This document shows, piece after piece, positions 1 to 7,712 of a DNA stretch of 51,991 nucleotides. The stretch comes from Nocardioides sp. Root240 (GTDB lineage Bacteria > Actinomycetota > Actinomycetes > Propionibacteriales > Nocardioidaceae): contig NZ_LMIT01000002.1 in NCBI RefSeq assembly GCF_001428825.1, forward strand, positions 553,924 through 605,914, read 5' to 3'. The notes below the pieces were generated by a model that saw nothing but the letters and a program-made list of their open reading frames with translations, had not been told where the DNA came from and made no database searches. Position numbers and translations under genes: made by a program. How positions within the stretch are numbered: the stretch's first letter is position 1; each line of letters begins with the position of its first letter.

Positions 1-1
1 C

Positions 2-175
2 CGAGCGAAAACCCATGCGGGCTACGAGGTCCACCAACTCGGACCCGACCGCTGGATCTGGCGCACACCCCACGGACTGCACCGCCTCGTCACCAGCACC
101 GGCACGACGACGCTCACGCCTGCCGAGTACTCGTTCGCGCGCTGGCTCCACGTGGACCTCGCCCTCGCCGCCTGA
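2..175 (+). CDS. HNH endonuclease / DUF222 family protein, C-terminal fragment
   Basis: Only the last 57 residues lie in the window; the 5' part is cut off by the window edge. The visible peptide contains HAGYEVHQLGPDRWIWRTPH followed by GLHRLVTSTGTT. This resembles the region just after the HNH motif in the DUF222 (13E12-repeat) HNH nucleases that are abundant in Nocardioides and mycobacteria. The nuclease motif itself is not visible, so the assignment rests on this tail alone. The stop codon lies 20 bases before the next gene's ATG. The function of these multicopy proteins is poorly established; many may be mobile or degenerate. Confidence 0.6.
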   Translation, partial: RAKTHAGYEVHQLGPDRWIWRTPHGLHRLVTSTGTTTLTPAEYSFARWLHVDLALAA

Positions 176-183
176 GCGGGTCC

Positions 184-189
184 TAGGCT
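184..189 (+). promoter_or_regulatory. -10 box for a leaderless SDR mRNA
   Basis: TAGGCT sits at -12 to -7 relative to the ATG at 196, and no Shine-Dalgarno lies between them. Transcription would start at the start codon. No clear -35 is visible. Confidence 0.5.
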
Positions 190-195
190 GGCGCC

Positions 196-849
196 ATGAC
201 CCGCAACGTGCTGATCGCCGGAGCCGGACCCGGGGTGAGCGGATCGCTCGCCCGCCTGTACGCCGCAGAGGGCGCCACGCTCGCCCTCCTCGGTGCTGAC
301 GAGGAGGTCCTCGCCACCCTCGCCGCCGAGGTGGCGGTCGCCGGGGGCGTTGCCGAGACCGCCGTCGTCGACCTGACCGACGAGGCCGCGACCCGTTCCG
401 TGGTGACCCGGCTCGCCGAGAAGCTCGGCCACGTCGACGTCCTGCACTTCAACCCGTCGGCGTACCGGGAGAAGGACCCGCTGTCGCTCTCGGTCGACGA
501 GCTGCTCGCCGACGTGCGCCTCGGCGTCGGCGGGCTGCTGCCCCTGCTCCAGGCCGCGCGCCCCTTCATGGGCCCCGGCGGCCGGGTGAGCGCGACCGGT
601 AGCATGGCAGCCGACAGCCCGTGGTTCGGCGCCGCGTCGCTCGGTGTCCAGAAGGCCGGCCTGCAGAACCTGGTCCGCAGCATCGACGCCACCGTCAAGG
701 GCGACGGCATCCGTGCGGCGTCCGTGACGGTCCGCGGGATGCTGGCGAAGGAGGGCCCGTTCGCGCCCGACAACGTGGCCAAGGCCCTGCGCGCCGCGGT
801 CGACCAGGACGAGGCGAGCTGGCAGACCGAGATCGCGTACGTCGGTTGA
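196..849 (+). CDS. SDR-fold protein lacking the catalytic tyrosine
   Basis: This 217-residue protein has a short-chain dehydrogenase Rossmann fold. The cofactor loop GAGPGVSG is at residues 9-16, an acidic VVDLTD is near 57-62, and Ser136 (ATGS) and Lys153 (VQKAG) sit where the catalytic Ser and Lys belong. The Tyr of the YxxxK motif should be at 149 but is Leu, and the usual NNAG is replaced by FNPSA (85-89). It may bind a nucleotide yet not act as a classical oxidoreductase, or it may use another residue. It is monocistronic between the HNH fragment and the LVIVD gene. The ATG is chosen because a -10 box lies at leaderless distance. Fold confidence is high; the reaction is unknown. Confidence 0.75.
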   Translation: MTRNVLIAGAGPGVSGSLARLYAAEGATLALLGADEEVLATLAAEVAVAGGVAETAVVDLTDEAATRSVVTRLAEKLGHVDVLHFNPSAYREKDPLSLSVDELLADVRLGVGGLLPLLQAARPFMGPGGRVSATGSMAADSPWFGAASLGVQKAGLQNLVRSIDATVKGDGIRAASVTVRGMLAKEGPFAPDNVAKALRAAVDQDEASWQTEIAYVG

Positions 850-947
850 CCTGATCCGGCAAGGCCTCCTCGACCTGCGGCCCGACTCGTGCGAGGGTGG
901 CCGTCGTGTGTGGCGGTCGCCACACCAGTGCCGACATGGGGGTCGAC

Positions 948-2435
948 ATGGTGCAGGACCAGGCGCGGGGTGGACGTGCGCAGCACGCCGTCCGCAGGCT
1001 GCTGGTGGCGGGCGTCGCCGCGGCGGTGGTGGTGACCGGAGCGGTGCTGACGGCGGGCTCGTCGCAGGCCGAGCTCGACCTGGGCGGCGTGCCGCGGGCG
1101 ACGTGCGCGACGGGTGACCTGAAGGAGACCTCGATCCAGGGGCGGGTGCCGAAGGCCGACTACGAGTCGGGGCGCGCACTCAAGGGCTACCGCTGCAACA
1201 CGGTGCAGGTGGGCCACCACGGCAAGCGTTCGGCGCTCGGCTCGGGTGGCTTCAAGGTGCAGCGCTACACCGACGTCACCGGTCGTACCTGTGCCTACTA
1301 CGACTCCGCCCTGATGGTCGGCCTCAACGTCCCCGGCGTGCTCACCGGGGGCGCCGGTCTCGGGGTGGTCGTGCTCGACATGACCGACCCTGCGAAGCCG
1401 GTGAGGACGGCCAACCTGATCACGCCGGCGATGCTTCAGCCGCACGAGTCGTTGCTGGTCAACCAGAAGCGAGGCCTGCTCGCGGCGGTGATGGGCACCC
1501 TGGCCACCGCCCCCGGCATCCTCGACGTCTACGACGTCAGCAAGGACTGCCGCCACCCGAGACTGATGTCCACGACGCTGTCCGGCGTGATGGGCCACGA
1601 GAGCGGCTTCGCGCCCGACGGCCGGACCTTCTGGACCGCGGGCGCGGCCGGGTTCACGCTCACCGCGGTCGACCTGACCGAGCCGCGCCGCCCGCGGATC
1701 CTCAAGACCAAGGTGGGCGTCGTCTACCACGGCCTGCGGCTCTCGGACGACGGGCGCACCATGTACGTCGCCAACATCGGCAGCCCCAGCGGCAAGGACG
1801 CCGCGCTGATCGACGGCGCCGGCCTCGACGTCCTCGACGTGTCCGACGTGCAGGACCGCCGGCCGAGCCCGCAGATCCGCACCCTGTCGCGGCTGACCTG
1901 GCAGGAGTCGTCCATCCCGCAGGTGGCCGAGCCGTTCACCCGTGGGTCGCGGAAGTACGTCTTCGAGGTCGACGAGTTCAGCGACCTGTTCGGCGACATC
2001 ACCAAGTTCAACAGCCCGAACAGCCCGGTCGGCGCCGCGCGGATCATCGACGTCACCAACCCCCGTGCGCCGAAGGTCGTCTCCAACGTGCGCCTCGAGG
2101 TGCACGACCCGGCGATCCGCGCCAGCCTCAAGGGCGACCCGGGCGCGACGACGATCGTCCGCAGCTACACCGGCCACTACTGCTCGCTGCCGACCCGCAC
2201 CAACCCGAGGATCGCGGCCTGCTCGATGATCGGCTCGGGCCTGCGGCTGTTCGACATCTCCGACGTCGCCCGGCCCCGTGAGGTCGGCTACTTCAACGTG
2301 CCGGGCCCCGACGGCGCCTCGGCGATGTCGCAGCCGGCGTGGGACCTCAAGCGCAAGCAGGTCTGGTACACCGACACCGACGAGGGCCTCTTCGTCGTCG
2401 GTCTCCGCGGGCCGGCGGCAGCGCTGATCCCCTGA
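948..2435 (+). CDS. Secreted LVIVD-repeat beta-propeller protein
   Basis: About 495 residues from the ATG at 948, which is preceded by a purine-rich GGGGG at good spacing. In-frame starts at 897 and 936 would add residues without a better ribosome site. The N-terminus is a Sec-type signal peptide: Arg-rich, then LLVAGVAAAVVVTGAVLTA, with cleavage likely after SSQA. The mature part has repeated strands such as GVVVLDMTDPAKPVRTANL, ILDVYDVSKD, LTAVDLTEPRRPRIL, LDVLDVSD and LRLFDISDVARPREVGYF. These are typical LVIVD (PF08309) blades, so a propeller with several Cys residues and an extracellular place is expected. Enzymatic activity is unknown. Its stop codon abuts the stop of the convergent acyl-CoA ligase. 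Confidence 0.75.
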   Translation: MVQDQARGGRAQHAVRRLLVAGVAAAVVVTGAVLTAGSSQAELDLGGVPRATCATGDLKETSIQGRVPKADYESGRALKGYRCNTVQVGHHGKRSALGSGGFKVQRYTDVTGRTCAYYDSALMVGLNVPGVLTGGAGLGVVVLDMTDPAKPVRTANLITPAMLQPHESLLVNQKRGLLAAVMGTLATAPGILDVYDVSKDCRHPRLMSTTLSGVMGHESGFAPDGRTFWTAGAAGFTLTAVDLTEPRRPRILKTKVGVVYHGLRLSDDGRTMYVANIGSPSGKDAALIDGAGLDVLDVSDVQDRRPSPQIRTLSRLTWQESSIPQVAEPFTRGSRKYVFEVDEFSDLFGDITKFNSPNSPVGAARIIDVTNPRAPKVVSNVRLEVHDPAIRASLKGDPGATTIVRSYTGHYCSLPTRTNPRIAACSMIGSGLRLFDISDVARPREVGYFNVPGPDGASAMSQPAWDLKRKQVWYTDTDEGLFVVGLRGPAAALIP

Positions 2436-2440
2436 TCAGG
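2431..2440. other. Palindrome CCTGATCAGG holding both stop codons of a convergent pair
   Basis: The 10-bp perfect palindrome contains the TGA of the LVIVD gene (2433-2435) and, on the other strand, the TGA of the ligase gene (2436-2438). The genes have zero intergenic bases. It is too short to be called a terminator with confidence. Confidence 0.5.
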
Positions 2441-3938
2441 AGTACGACGTGCCGCGTGCCGCGCGTACCCACGCCGACCCCGGCGCCGGTACGCCGGCCG
2501 ACGACAGCGTCCGCTTGAGGACCTTGTTCGTGGCCGTCCGCGGCAGCTCGGTCACGACGCTGACGTAGCGCGGCCAGGCCTTGGGGGAGAGGTCCGCCTG
2601 CTCGGTCAGGAAGGCCTCGAGCGCGTCGGGGGTCAGCGGACCGCGCAGGATCAGCGCGCAGGCGACCTGGTCGCCGACCTTCTCGTCGGGCACGGCGTAC
2701 ACCGCGGCCTCGCCGATCGACGGGTGGCGCAGCAGGATCCGTTCGATGGGGGCCGCGGCGAGGTTCTCGCCGTCGACGCGGAGCCAGTCACCCGTGCGGC
2801 CGGCGAAGTACACCCAGCCGTCCTCGTCGCGGTAGGCGAGGTCGCCAGACCAGTACATCCCGCCGCGCATCCGGTCCGCCTCGGCCTCGTCGTCGTTGTA
2901 GTAGCCGGCGAAGGCCCCGCGGCCCGTGGTGTTGACCAGCTGGCCGATGGCCTCGCCGGGGTTCAGCAGTCGGCCGGAGCCGTCGAAGACCGCGTCGGCG
3001 GTCTCCTCGCCGGAGTCGTGCAGCACCCGGATCCCGTCGAGCGGCATCCCGAGGCTGCCGGCGGGCATGCCGGGGCGGCGCTGCACGATCACCGCGTTCT
3101 CGGTGGAGGAGTACGAGTCGACGACCTCGCACCCGAAGCGCGTCGCGAAGGCGGCGATGTCGCCCTCGTTGGCCTCGTTGCCGAAGACCAGGCGCAGCGG
3201 GTTGTCGGCGTCGTCGGCCCGCTCGGGCGTCGCCAGGACGTAGGTGAGCGGCTTGCCGACGTAGTTGGCGTACGTCGCCCCGAAGTCACGGACGTCGCGC
3301 AGGAAGCCGCTGGCAGAGAAGGGCGCCACCGCGAAGGCGGCGCCGGTCGTGAGAGCCGGCGCCCAGCCCGCCATCACCGCGTTGGAGTGGAAGAGCGGCA
3401 TCGACAGGTAGTGCACGTCGTCCGGCGTGAGGCCGAGCCGGCCGACGAGGTGGGTGCCGGGGCCGGTGATCTTCTCGTGGGTGACGCGGACGGCCTTAGG
3501 GGACCCGCTCGTCCCGGAGGTGAAGATCAGCATGAAGAGGCTGTCCGGCGTGGGGTCGGTCGCCGGCAGGTCAGGGACGTCCGTGCCGGACAGGGTGGAC
3601 AGTGCCAGGTCGGGGGAGTCCACGACGAGCTGGCAGTCCGCCTTCGCCGCGTCCGCGTCGAGCGCGTCGCCGCGGCGGGTGGAGTTGAGTCCGACGACCA
3701 CGTGCCCACCCAGGCCGGCAGCGGCCAGGTGCAGCGCGAAGGCTGGGCCGTTGGGCAGGAGCACGCCGACGTGGGGAGGCTGGGCGGGGTCGAGGCGTGC
3801 CTCGAGCTCCCCCGCGAGCCGGGCGGCCGCGGCGACGTACTCCCGCCAGGAGAGGGAGGTGACAGAACCTGCTTCCCGCCAGCGCAGCGCCGGACGGTCG
3901 TCCTCGGCGCGGGCGAGAAGCAGGTCCCGGACGGTCAT
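2436..3938 (-). CDS. fadD17: Acyl-CoA synthetase, FadD17-like (steroid side chain)
   Basis: This 500-residue ANL-family enzyme activates a carboxylate with ATP and CoA through an acyl-adenylate. Visible motifs are the P-loop LIFTSGTSGSPKAVRVTH, the hinge block YWSGDLAYRDEDGW, and the C-terminal PRTATNKVLKR with the catalytic lysine. The ATG at 3938 overlaps the upstream acyl-CoA dehydrogenase stop as ATGA, which fixes the start. The gene is third in a fadE26-fadE27-fadD17-like operon, the same order as Rv3504-Rv3506 in M. tuberculosis. From memory, FadD17 there acts on steroid acids with shortened side chains. A steroid substrate is inferred from context; the ligase class is clear from sequence. 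Confidence 0.8.
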   Translation of the reverse strand: MTVRDLLLARAEDDRPALRWREAGSVTSLSWREYVAAAARLAGELEARLDPAQPPHVGVLLPNGPAFALHLAAAGLGGHVVVGLNSTRRGDALDADAAKADCQLVVDSPDLALSTLSGTDVPDLPATDPTPDSLFMLIFTSGTSGSPKAVRVTHEKITGPGTHLVGRLGLTPDDVHYLSMPLFHSNAVMAGWAPALTTGAAFAVAPFSASGFLRDVRDFGATYANYVGKPLTYVLATPERADDADNPLRLVFGNEANEGDIAAFATRFGCEVVDSYSSTENAVIVQRRPGMPAGSLGMPLDGIRVLHDSGEETADAVFDGSGRLLNPGEAIGQLVNTTGRGAFAGYYNDDEAEADRMRGGMYWSGDLAYRDEDGWVYFAGRTGDWLRVDGENLAAAPIERILLRHPSIGEAAVYAVPDEKVGDQVACALILRGPLTPDALEAFLTEQADLSPKAWPRYVSVVTELPRTATNKVLKRTLSSAGVPAPGSAWVRAARGTSYS

Positions 3939-4942
3939 GCGAAGGAGCGGCCGATCGCCAGCGCCTGCTCGGTCGCGCCCCCGAAGAGGAACTCGAAGCG
4001 CTTGCCGCTGGTGAAGTAGCGGTGCGCCTCGCCGTCGAGGTCGATGCCGACGCCGCCGTGGACGTGGACCGTCGTGTGCGCGATCCGGTGCCCGGCGTCG
4101 GCGGCCCACAGCTTGGCGGTGGCGACCTCGGTGTCGGCGGCCAGGCCCTCCTGCAGGCGCCAGATGGCCTGCCACAGGGTCAGTCGCTGGCCGAGGACGT
4201 CGATGAAGCCGTCGGCCAGGCGCTGCGACACCGCCTGGAAGGTGCCGATCGGGCGGCCGAACTGCTCGCGGGTCTTGGCGTACTCCGCCGTCAGGCGCAG
4301 CGCACCCTCGGTCACGCCGAGCTGCTCCGCCGCCGCGAGGGCGATCAGCAGGTTGCCGAGGCGAGCGGGCGCGGACGCGTCACCGACCCGGGTCGCGGCG
4401 GCGCCGGTGAGGGTCACCAGCGCGGTGACGTCGCCGTCGCTGGTCCTCTGGGCGACCCGCTCGACGCCGTCGGCCGTCGCGTCGACGAGGTAGACGCCGA
4501 CACCGTCGGGTCCGGTCGCGGTGACCAGCAGCGCGTCGGCGGCCATGCCGGCCCGAACCAGGGTCTTGGTGCCGGTGAGCGCACCGTCGGCGGTGGCCGT
4601 GACGGTCGGCGCGGCCGGCAGGTGCGCCCGCTCCTCGGCGACCGCGGCGGCGTGGAGCTTCGTCGTGTCGGCCGCGTCACCGAGCAGGGTGAGGCAGGCG
4701 GCGTGGGTGGCCAGCGGGACCGGCGCGACGCGCTTGCCGCACTCGACCAGCACCCGGGCGACCATGATCAGGTCGAGCTCGGTCCAGTCGAAGGCGTCGC
4801 CCAGGGTCGCCCACAGCTCGCGGTCGAAGCGGTCGCCACCAGCCTCGACCTGCTTGAGACGCGCGTTCGTGGTCTTGTCGGCGAGGATCTGCGCGGCCAG
4901 CTCGGCGGCCTCGTCCTGCTCGGGGGTGAAGAGAAAGTCCAT
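3935..4942 (-). CDS. fadE27: Acyl-CoA dehydrogenase, FadE27/ChsE5-like subunit
   Basis: This 335-residue flavoprotein belongs to the heteromeric acyl-CoA dehydrogenases that oxidise steroid side-chain CoA esters. It shows the middle and C-terminal ACAD helices: GALRLTAEYAKTREQFGRPI, then AHTTVHVHGGVGIDLDGEAH. It is shorter than I expect for the family (about 370 residues in M. tuberculosis). Near residue 48 the text runs LWATLGDAFDWTELDLIM, so the usual GLLGI-LPE-GG-G segment seems to be missing in frame. In ChsE complexes FadE27-like chains pair with a FadE26-like partner, here encoded 9 bases upstream. A GAGGAG site precedes the ATG. Overlap with the downstream ligase gene suggests translational coupling. 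Confidence 0.8.
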   Translation of the reverse strand: MDFLFTPEQDEAAELAAQILADKTTNARLKQVEAGGDRFDRELWATLGDAFDWTELDLIMVARVLVECGKRVAPVPLATHAACLTLLGDAADTTKLHAAAVAEERAHLPAAPTVTATADGALTGTKTLVRAGMAADALLVTATGPDGVGVYLVDATADGVERVAQRTSDGDVTALVTLTGAAATRVGDASAPARLGNLLIALAAAEQLGVTEGALRLTAEYAKTREQFGRPIGTFQAVSQRLADGFIDVLGQRLTLWQAIWRLQEGLAADTEVATAKLWAADAGHRIAHTTVHVHGGVGIDLDGEAHRYFTSGKRFEFLFGGATEQALAIGRSFA

Positions 4943-4951
4943 GTCAGCTCC

Positions 4952-6142
4952 TCAGGCTCGCTTGGCGGCGGGCAGGCCGAGGCCGACGTACCCGATGATG
5001 TCGCGCTGGATCTCGTTCGTGCCGCCGCCGAAGGTCATCACCAGTGACGACCGGTGGAAGCGCTCCAGGCGCCCGGCGAGCACTGCGCCGGGGGAGTCGC
5101 CGGTGACGCCCGCGTGCGGGCCGACGATCTCCATCAGCGCGCGGTAGACCTCGGTGGCGAGCTCGGAGCCGTAGATCTTGGTGGCCGACGCCTCGGCCGG
5201 CGAGAGGGCCACGCCGTGGTCGGCGTCCGCGGCCAGCTTCCAGTTGATCAGCGAGAGGGCCTCGACGCGGGCGTGCGCCCGGCCGAGCGCGATCTGCACC
5301 CACTCGGTGTCGATGACGCGGCTGCCGTCGGGGTTGCGGGTCTCGGCGGCCCAGTCCTTGACCAGCTGCAGCGAGTGGACCAGGGGAGCGGCGGACGTCA
5401 GGGCGACCCGCTCGTGGTTGAGCTGGTTGGTCATCAGGGCCCAACCGCCGCCGCGCTCGCTGATCAGGTTCGAGGCGGGGACGCGGACGTCGGAGTAGTA
5501 CGTCGCCGAGGTGCCGACCCCGGCGACGGTGTGGACCGGGGTGTAGGAGACGCCCGGCGCGTCGGCCGGGACGAGGATCATCGACAGGCCCTTGTGGCGG
5601 GGCGCGTCCGGCTCGGTGCGGCAGGCCATCCAGAGCCAGTCGGCGTACTGGATGAGCGAGGTCCACATCTTCTGGCCGTTGATGACCCACTCGTCGCCCT
5701 CGAGCGTCGCCCTGGTCTGGAGCGAGGCGAGGTCGGTGCCCGAGCCGGGCTCGGAGTAGCCGATCGAGAAGTGCAGCTCACCGGCGAGGATCTTGGGGAG
5801 GAAGAACTCCTTCTGCTCCTCGCTGCCGTAGCGCATGATCGTCGGGCCGACCGTGTTGAGCGTCAGGTAGGGGATCGGTACGCCGGCGATGGCCGCCACG
5901 TCGGTGAAGATCAGCTGCTCCACCATCGAGCGGGCCTGGCCGCCGTACTCCTTGGGCCAGCCGATCCCGAGCCAGCCGTCCCGGCCGATCTGGCGGATGA
6001 CGTCCTTGTAGACGCCGGCCTCCCCGAACTCGCCGGTCGCGGACGCGAGTCCGGCGCGGATCTCGGGGGTGACGAGCTCGGCGAAGTACGCGCGGAGCTC
6101 GTCGCGGAGAGCCACCTGCTGCGGCTCCAGGTCGATGTGCAT
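4952..6142 (-). CDS. fadE26: Acyl-CoA dehydrogenase, FadE26/ChsE4-like subunit
   Basis: This 396-residue acyl-CoA dehydrogenase has the FAD-binding block FSIGYSEPGSGTDLASLQTR and the C-terminal MTFGGGTNEIQRDIIGYVGL. It also has the N-terminal WLGIGWPKEYGGQ that its partner seems to lack. Family knowledge: FadE26 and FadE27 form an alpha2beta2 enzyme in the first beta-oxidation cycle of the cholesterol side chain. The ATG at 6142 follows GAGGAG at 5-base spacing, so this mRNA has a leader, unlike divergent kshA. The 61-base divergent region with a KstR-type box lies directly upstream. On the minus strand, a TAGGCT at 6179-6174 could serve as -10. Regulation together with kshA is likely. Confidence 0.85.
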   Translation of the reverse strand: MHIDLEPQQVALRDELRAYFAELVTPEIRAGLASATGEFGEAGVYKDVIRQIGRDGWLGIGWPKEYGGQARSMVEQLIFTDVAAIAGVPIPYLTLNTVGPTIMRYGSEEQKEFFLPKILAGELHFSIGYSEPGSGTDLASLQTRATLEGDEWVINGQKMWTSLIQYADWLWMACRTEPDAPRHKGLSMILVPADAPGVSYTPVHTVAGVGTSATYYSDVRVPASNLISERGGGWALMTNQLNHERVALTSAAPLVHSLQLVKDWAAETRNPDGSRVIDTEWVQIALGRAHARVEALSLINWKLAADADHGVALSPAEASATKIYGSELATEVYRALMEIVGPHAGVTGDSPGAVLAGRLERFHRSSLVMTFGGGTNEIQRDIIGYVGLGLPAAKRA

Positions 6143-6167
6143 CGGGTCTCCTCGAAGGGCTGGGTTG

Positions 6168-6196
6168 TTGTCAGCCTAACGGCAAAACTGTAACGT
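6168..6196 (+). promoter_or_regulatory. kshA promoter, leaderless geometry
   Basis: A -35 TTGTCA (6168-6173) and -10 TAACGT (6191-6196) are separated by exactly 17 bp. The -10 lies at -13 to -8 from the ATG at 6204, with no ribosome site between them. This is the best-formed promoter in the window. Confidence 0.7.
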
Positions 6197-6202
6197 GTTC
6201 TA
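6189..6202. promoter_or_regulatory. KstR-type operator between fadE26 and kshA
   Basis: TGTAACGTGTTCTA fits the KstR core TnnAACnnGTTnnA at all eight fixed positions. It overlaps the kshA -10 and would block it. KstR is the TetR-family repressor of cholesterol catabolism in mycobacteria and rhodococci, relieved by steroid acyl-CoA. The kstR gene is not in this window. Confidence 0.75.
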
Positions 6203-6203
6203 C

Positions 6204-7361
6204 ATGAGTGACACCCTCGCCCAAAATGTGCGCCGCGTGGACCAGGGCACCGAGCCGATCCGCTTCGCCCGCGGTTGGCACTGCCTGGGCCTGGCGTCCG
6301 ACTTCGCCGACGGCAAGCCGCACGCCGTCCACGGCTTCGGCACGAAGCTGGTCGTGTGGCAGGACTCGAAGGGCAAGCTCAACGTCCTGGACGGCTACTG
6401 CCGCCACATGGGCGGCGACCTCACCCAGGGCGAGGTCAAGGGCGACAACGTCGCGTGCCCCTTCCACGACTGGCGCTGGGGCGGCGACGGCAAGTGCAAG
6501 GAGATCCCGTACGCGCGGCGCGTGCCGCTGCGGGCGCGGACCCAGCGCTACGAGACCGCCGTGCGCAACGGCCAGCTGCTGATCTGGAACGACCCGGAGG
6601 GCTCGGCGGCCGACCACGCCATCCTGCCGCCGGAGCTGCCGGACGTGATGACCGACAAGTACACGCCGTGGTCGTGGCACACCCGCGAGATCAACGGCTC
6701 GCACTGCCGCGAGCTGATCGACAACGTCGCGGACATGGCGCACTTCTACTACGTGCACTTCGCATTCCCGACGAGCTTCCGCAATATCTTCGACGGCCAC
6801 ACCGCGACGCAGTTCATGGAGTCGAAGGGCCGCCCCGACACGATGGGCGGCGGCTACGGCGACGAGAACTCCACGCTCAAGTCGGAGGCGACCTACTACG
6901 GGCCGTCGTACATGATCAACTGGCTCGAGGTCGACTACAAGGGCTTCGTCACCGAGGTCATCCTGATCAACTGCCACATCCCGACGGGGCCGGACTCGTT
7001 CACGCTCCAGTACGGCATCAGCGTGCGCAAGCCCGAGGGGCTCGACGAGAAGACCTGCGCCTACATCGCGGAGCGCTACACCGAGTCCTTCGGCGACGGC
7101 TTCCTCCAGGACGTCGCGATCTGGGAGAACAAGGTCGCCGTCCAGAACCCGCTGCTGTGCGAGGAGGACGGCCCGGTCTACCAGTTGCGCCGCTGGTACG
7201 AGCAGTTCTACGTCGACGTCGCCGACATCAAGCCCGAGATGGTCGACCGCTTCGAGTTCGAGGTCGACACGACGAAGGCCAACGAGTACTGGCACGCCGA
7301 GGTGGCCGAGAACCTCGCCAAGCGCGCGGCGGAAGAGGCCTCCGCGCCCGCGGACGCCTGA
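6204..7361 (+). CDS. kshA: 3-ketosteroid 9-alpha-hydroxylase, oxygenase subunit KshA
   Basis: This 385-residue Rieske oxygenase hydroxylates C9 of 3-ketosteroids, leading to ring B opening. Rieske ligands are Cys66-x-His68 and Cys85-x2-His88. The mononuclear iron triad is His180, His185 (within DNVADMAHFYYVH) and Asp303 (FLQDVAIWENK). This is one residue off the numbering I recall for M. tuberculosis KshA. Residues 264-272 lead into a C-terminal substrate domain of usual size. The ATG at 6204 is preferred over an upstream in-frame GTG at 6195, which lies in the operator. KshB, its reductase, is the second gene downstream. A KstR-type site over the promoter suggests induction by steroid degradation products. 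Confidence 0.92.
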   Translation: MSDTLAQNVRRVDQGTEPIRFARGWHCLGLASDFADGKPHAVHGFGTKLVVWQDSKGKLNVLDGYCRHMGGDLTQGEVKGDNVACPFHDWRWGGDGKCKEIPYARRVPLRARTQRYETAVRNGQLLIWNDPEGSAADHAILPPELPDVMTDKYTPWSWHTREINGSHCRELIDNVADMAHFYYVHFAFPTSFRNIFDGHTATQFMESKGRPDTMGGGYGDENSTLKSEATYYGPSYMINWLEVDYKGFVTEVILINCHIPTGPDSFTLQYGISVRKPEGLDEKTCAYIAERYTESFGDGFLQDVAIWENKVAVQNPLLCEEDGPVYQLRRWYEQFYVDVADIKPEMVDRFEFEVDTTKANEYWHAEVAENLAKRAAEEASAPADA

Positions 7362-7362
7362 G

Positions 7363-7665
7363 ATGGCCTCCTTCGTCCCGACCAGCGAGGAGACCCTCGC
7401 CGACTTCCGCCACTACACGGAGGAGCGGCTGGTCGAGGTCGCCTGCCTGGACTGCCTGGCCCGGGTGCGGGTCAAGAAGAACAGCGAGCACCAGACCTCG
7501 GTCCAGTGGACTGGACAGTCGCAGGCAGATTGTCAAGAGTTCCAGCGACGAGGAGATTCTCCCGCAAGGCGGGACGTGCACAAGCCGTGCCCCCGCTTGA
7601 TGGCTAGCATCGATGACGCCGTTCGGGCCGGAGATGTCCCGATCGGTGCGTACGACGGGTACTGA
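7363..7665 (+). CDS. Small Cys-containing protein between kshA and kshB
   Basis: I do not recognise a named family. The 100-residue protein begins one base after the kshA stop, so it is part of that operon. It has a CLDC pair (Cys28, Cys31), a conserved-looking block HQTSVQW at 43-49, and single cysteines at 57 and 76, which together could bind a metal or Fe-S cluster. The C-terminus SIDDAVRAGDVPIGAYDGY looks helical. M. tuberculosis also has a small uncharacterised gene next to kshA (Rv3527), which may be the counterpart, but I cannot verify homology here. An accessory role for KshA/KshB electron transfer or cluster maintenance is only inference. Confidence 0.75.
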   Translation: MASFVPTSEETLADFRHYTEERLVEVACLDCLARVRVKKNSEHQTSVQWTGQSQADCQEFQRRGDSPARRDVHKPCPRLMASIDDAVRAGDVPIGAYDGY

Positions 7666-7712
7666 GCCCCGCTCGCACCCGCCATGCATTTCACCGTTCC
7701 GTAGGGAGTTTC

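Noticed and set aside
897..947. GTG 897 as the start of the LVIVD protein
   Set aside because: It would put 17 extra residues ahead of the signal peptide and has no ribosome site, whereas ATG 948 follows GGGGG.
6171..7295. Minus-strand open frame opposite kshA
   Set aside because: Its residues mirror the kshA codons and lack a fold; KshA has all cluster ligands in its own frame.
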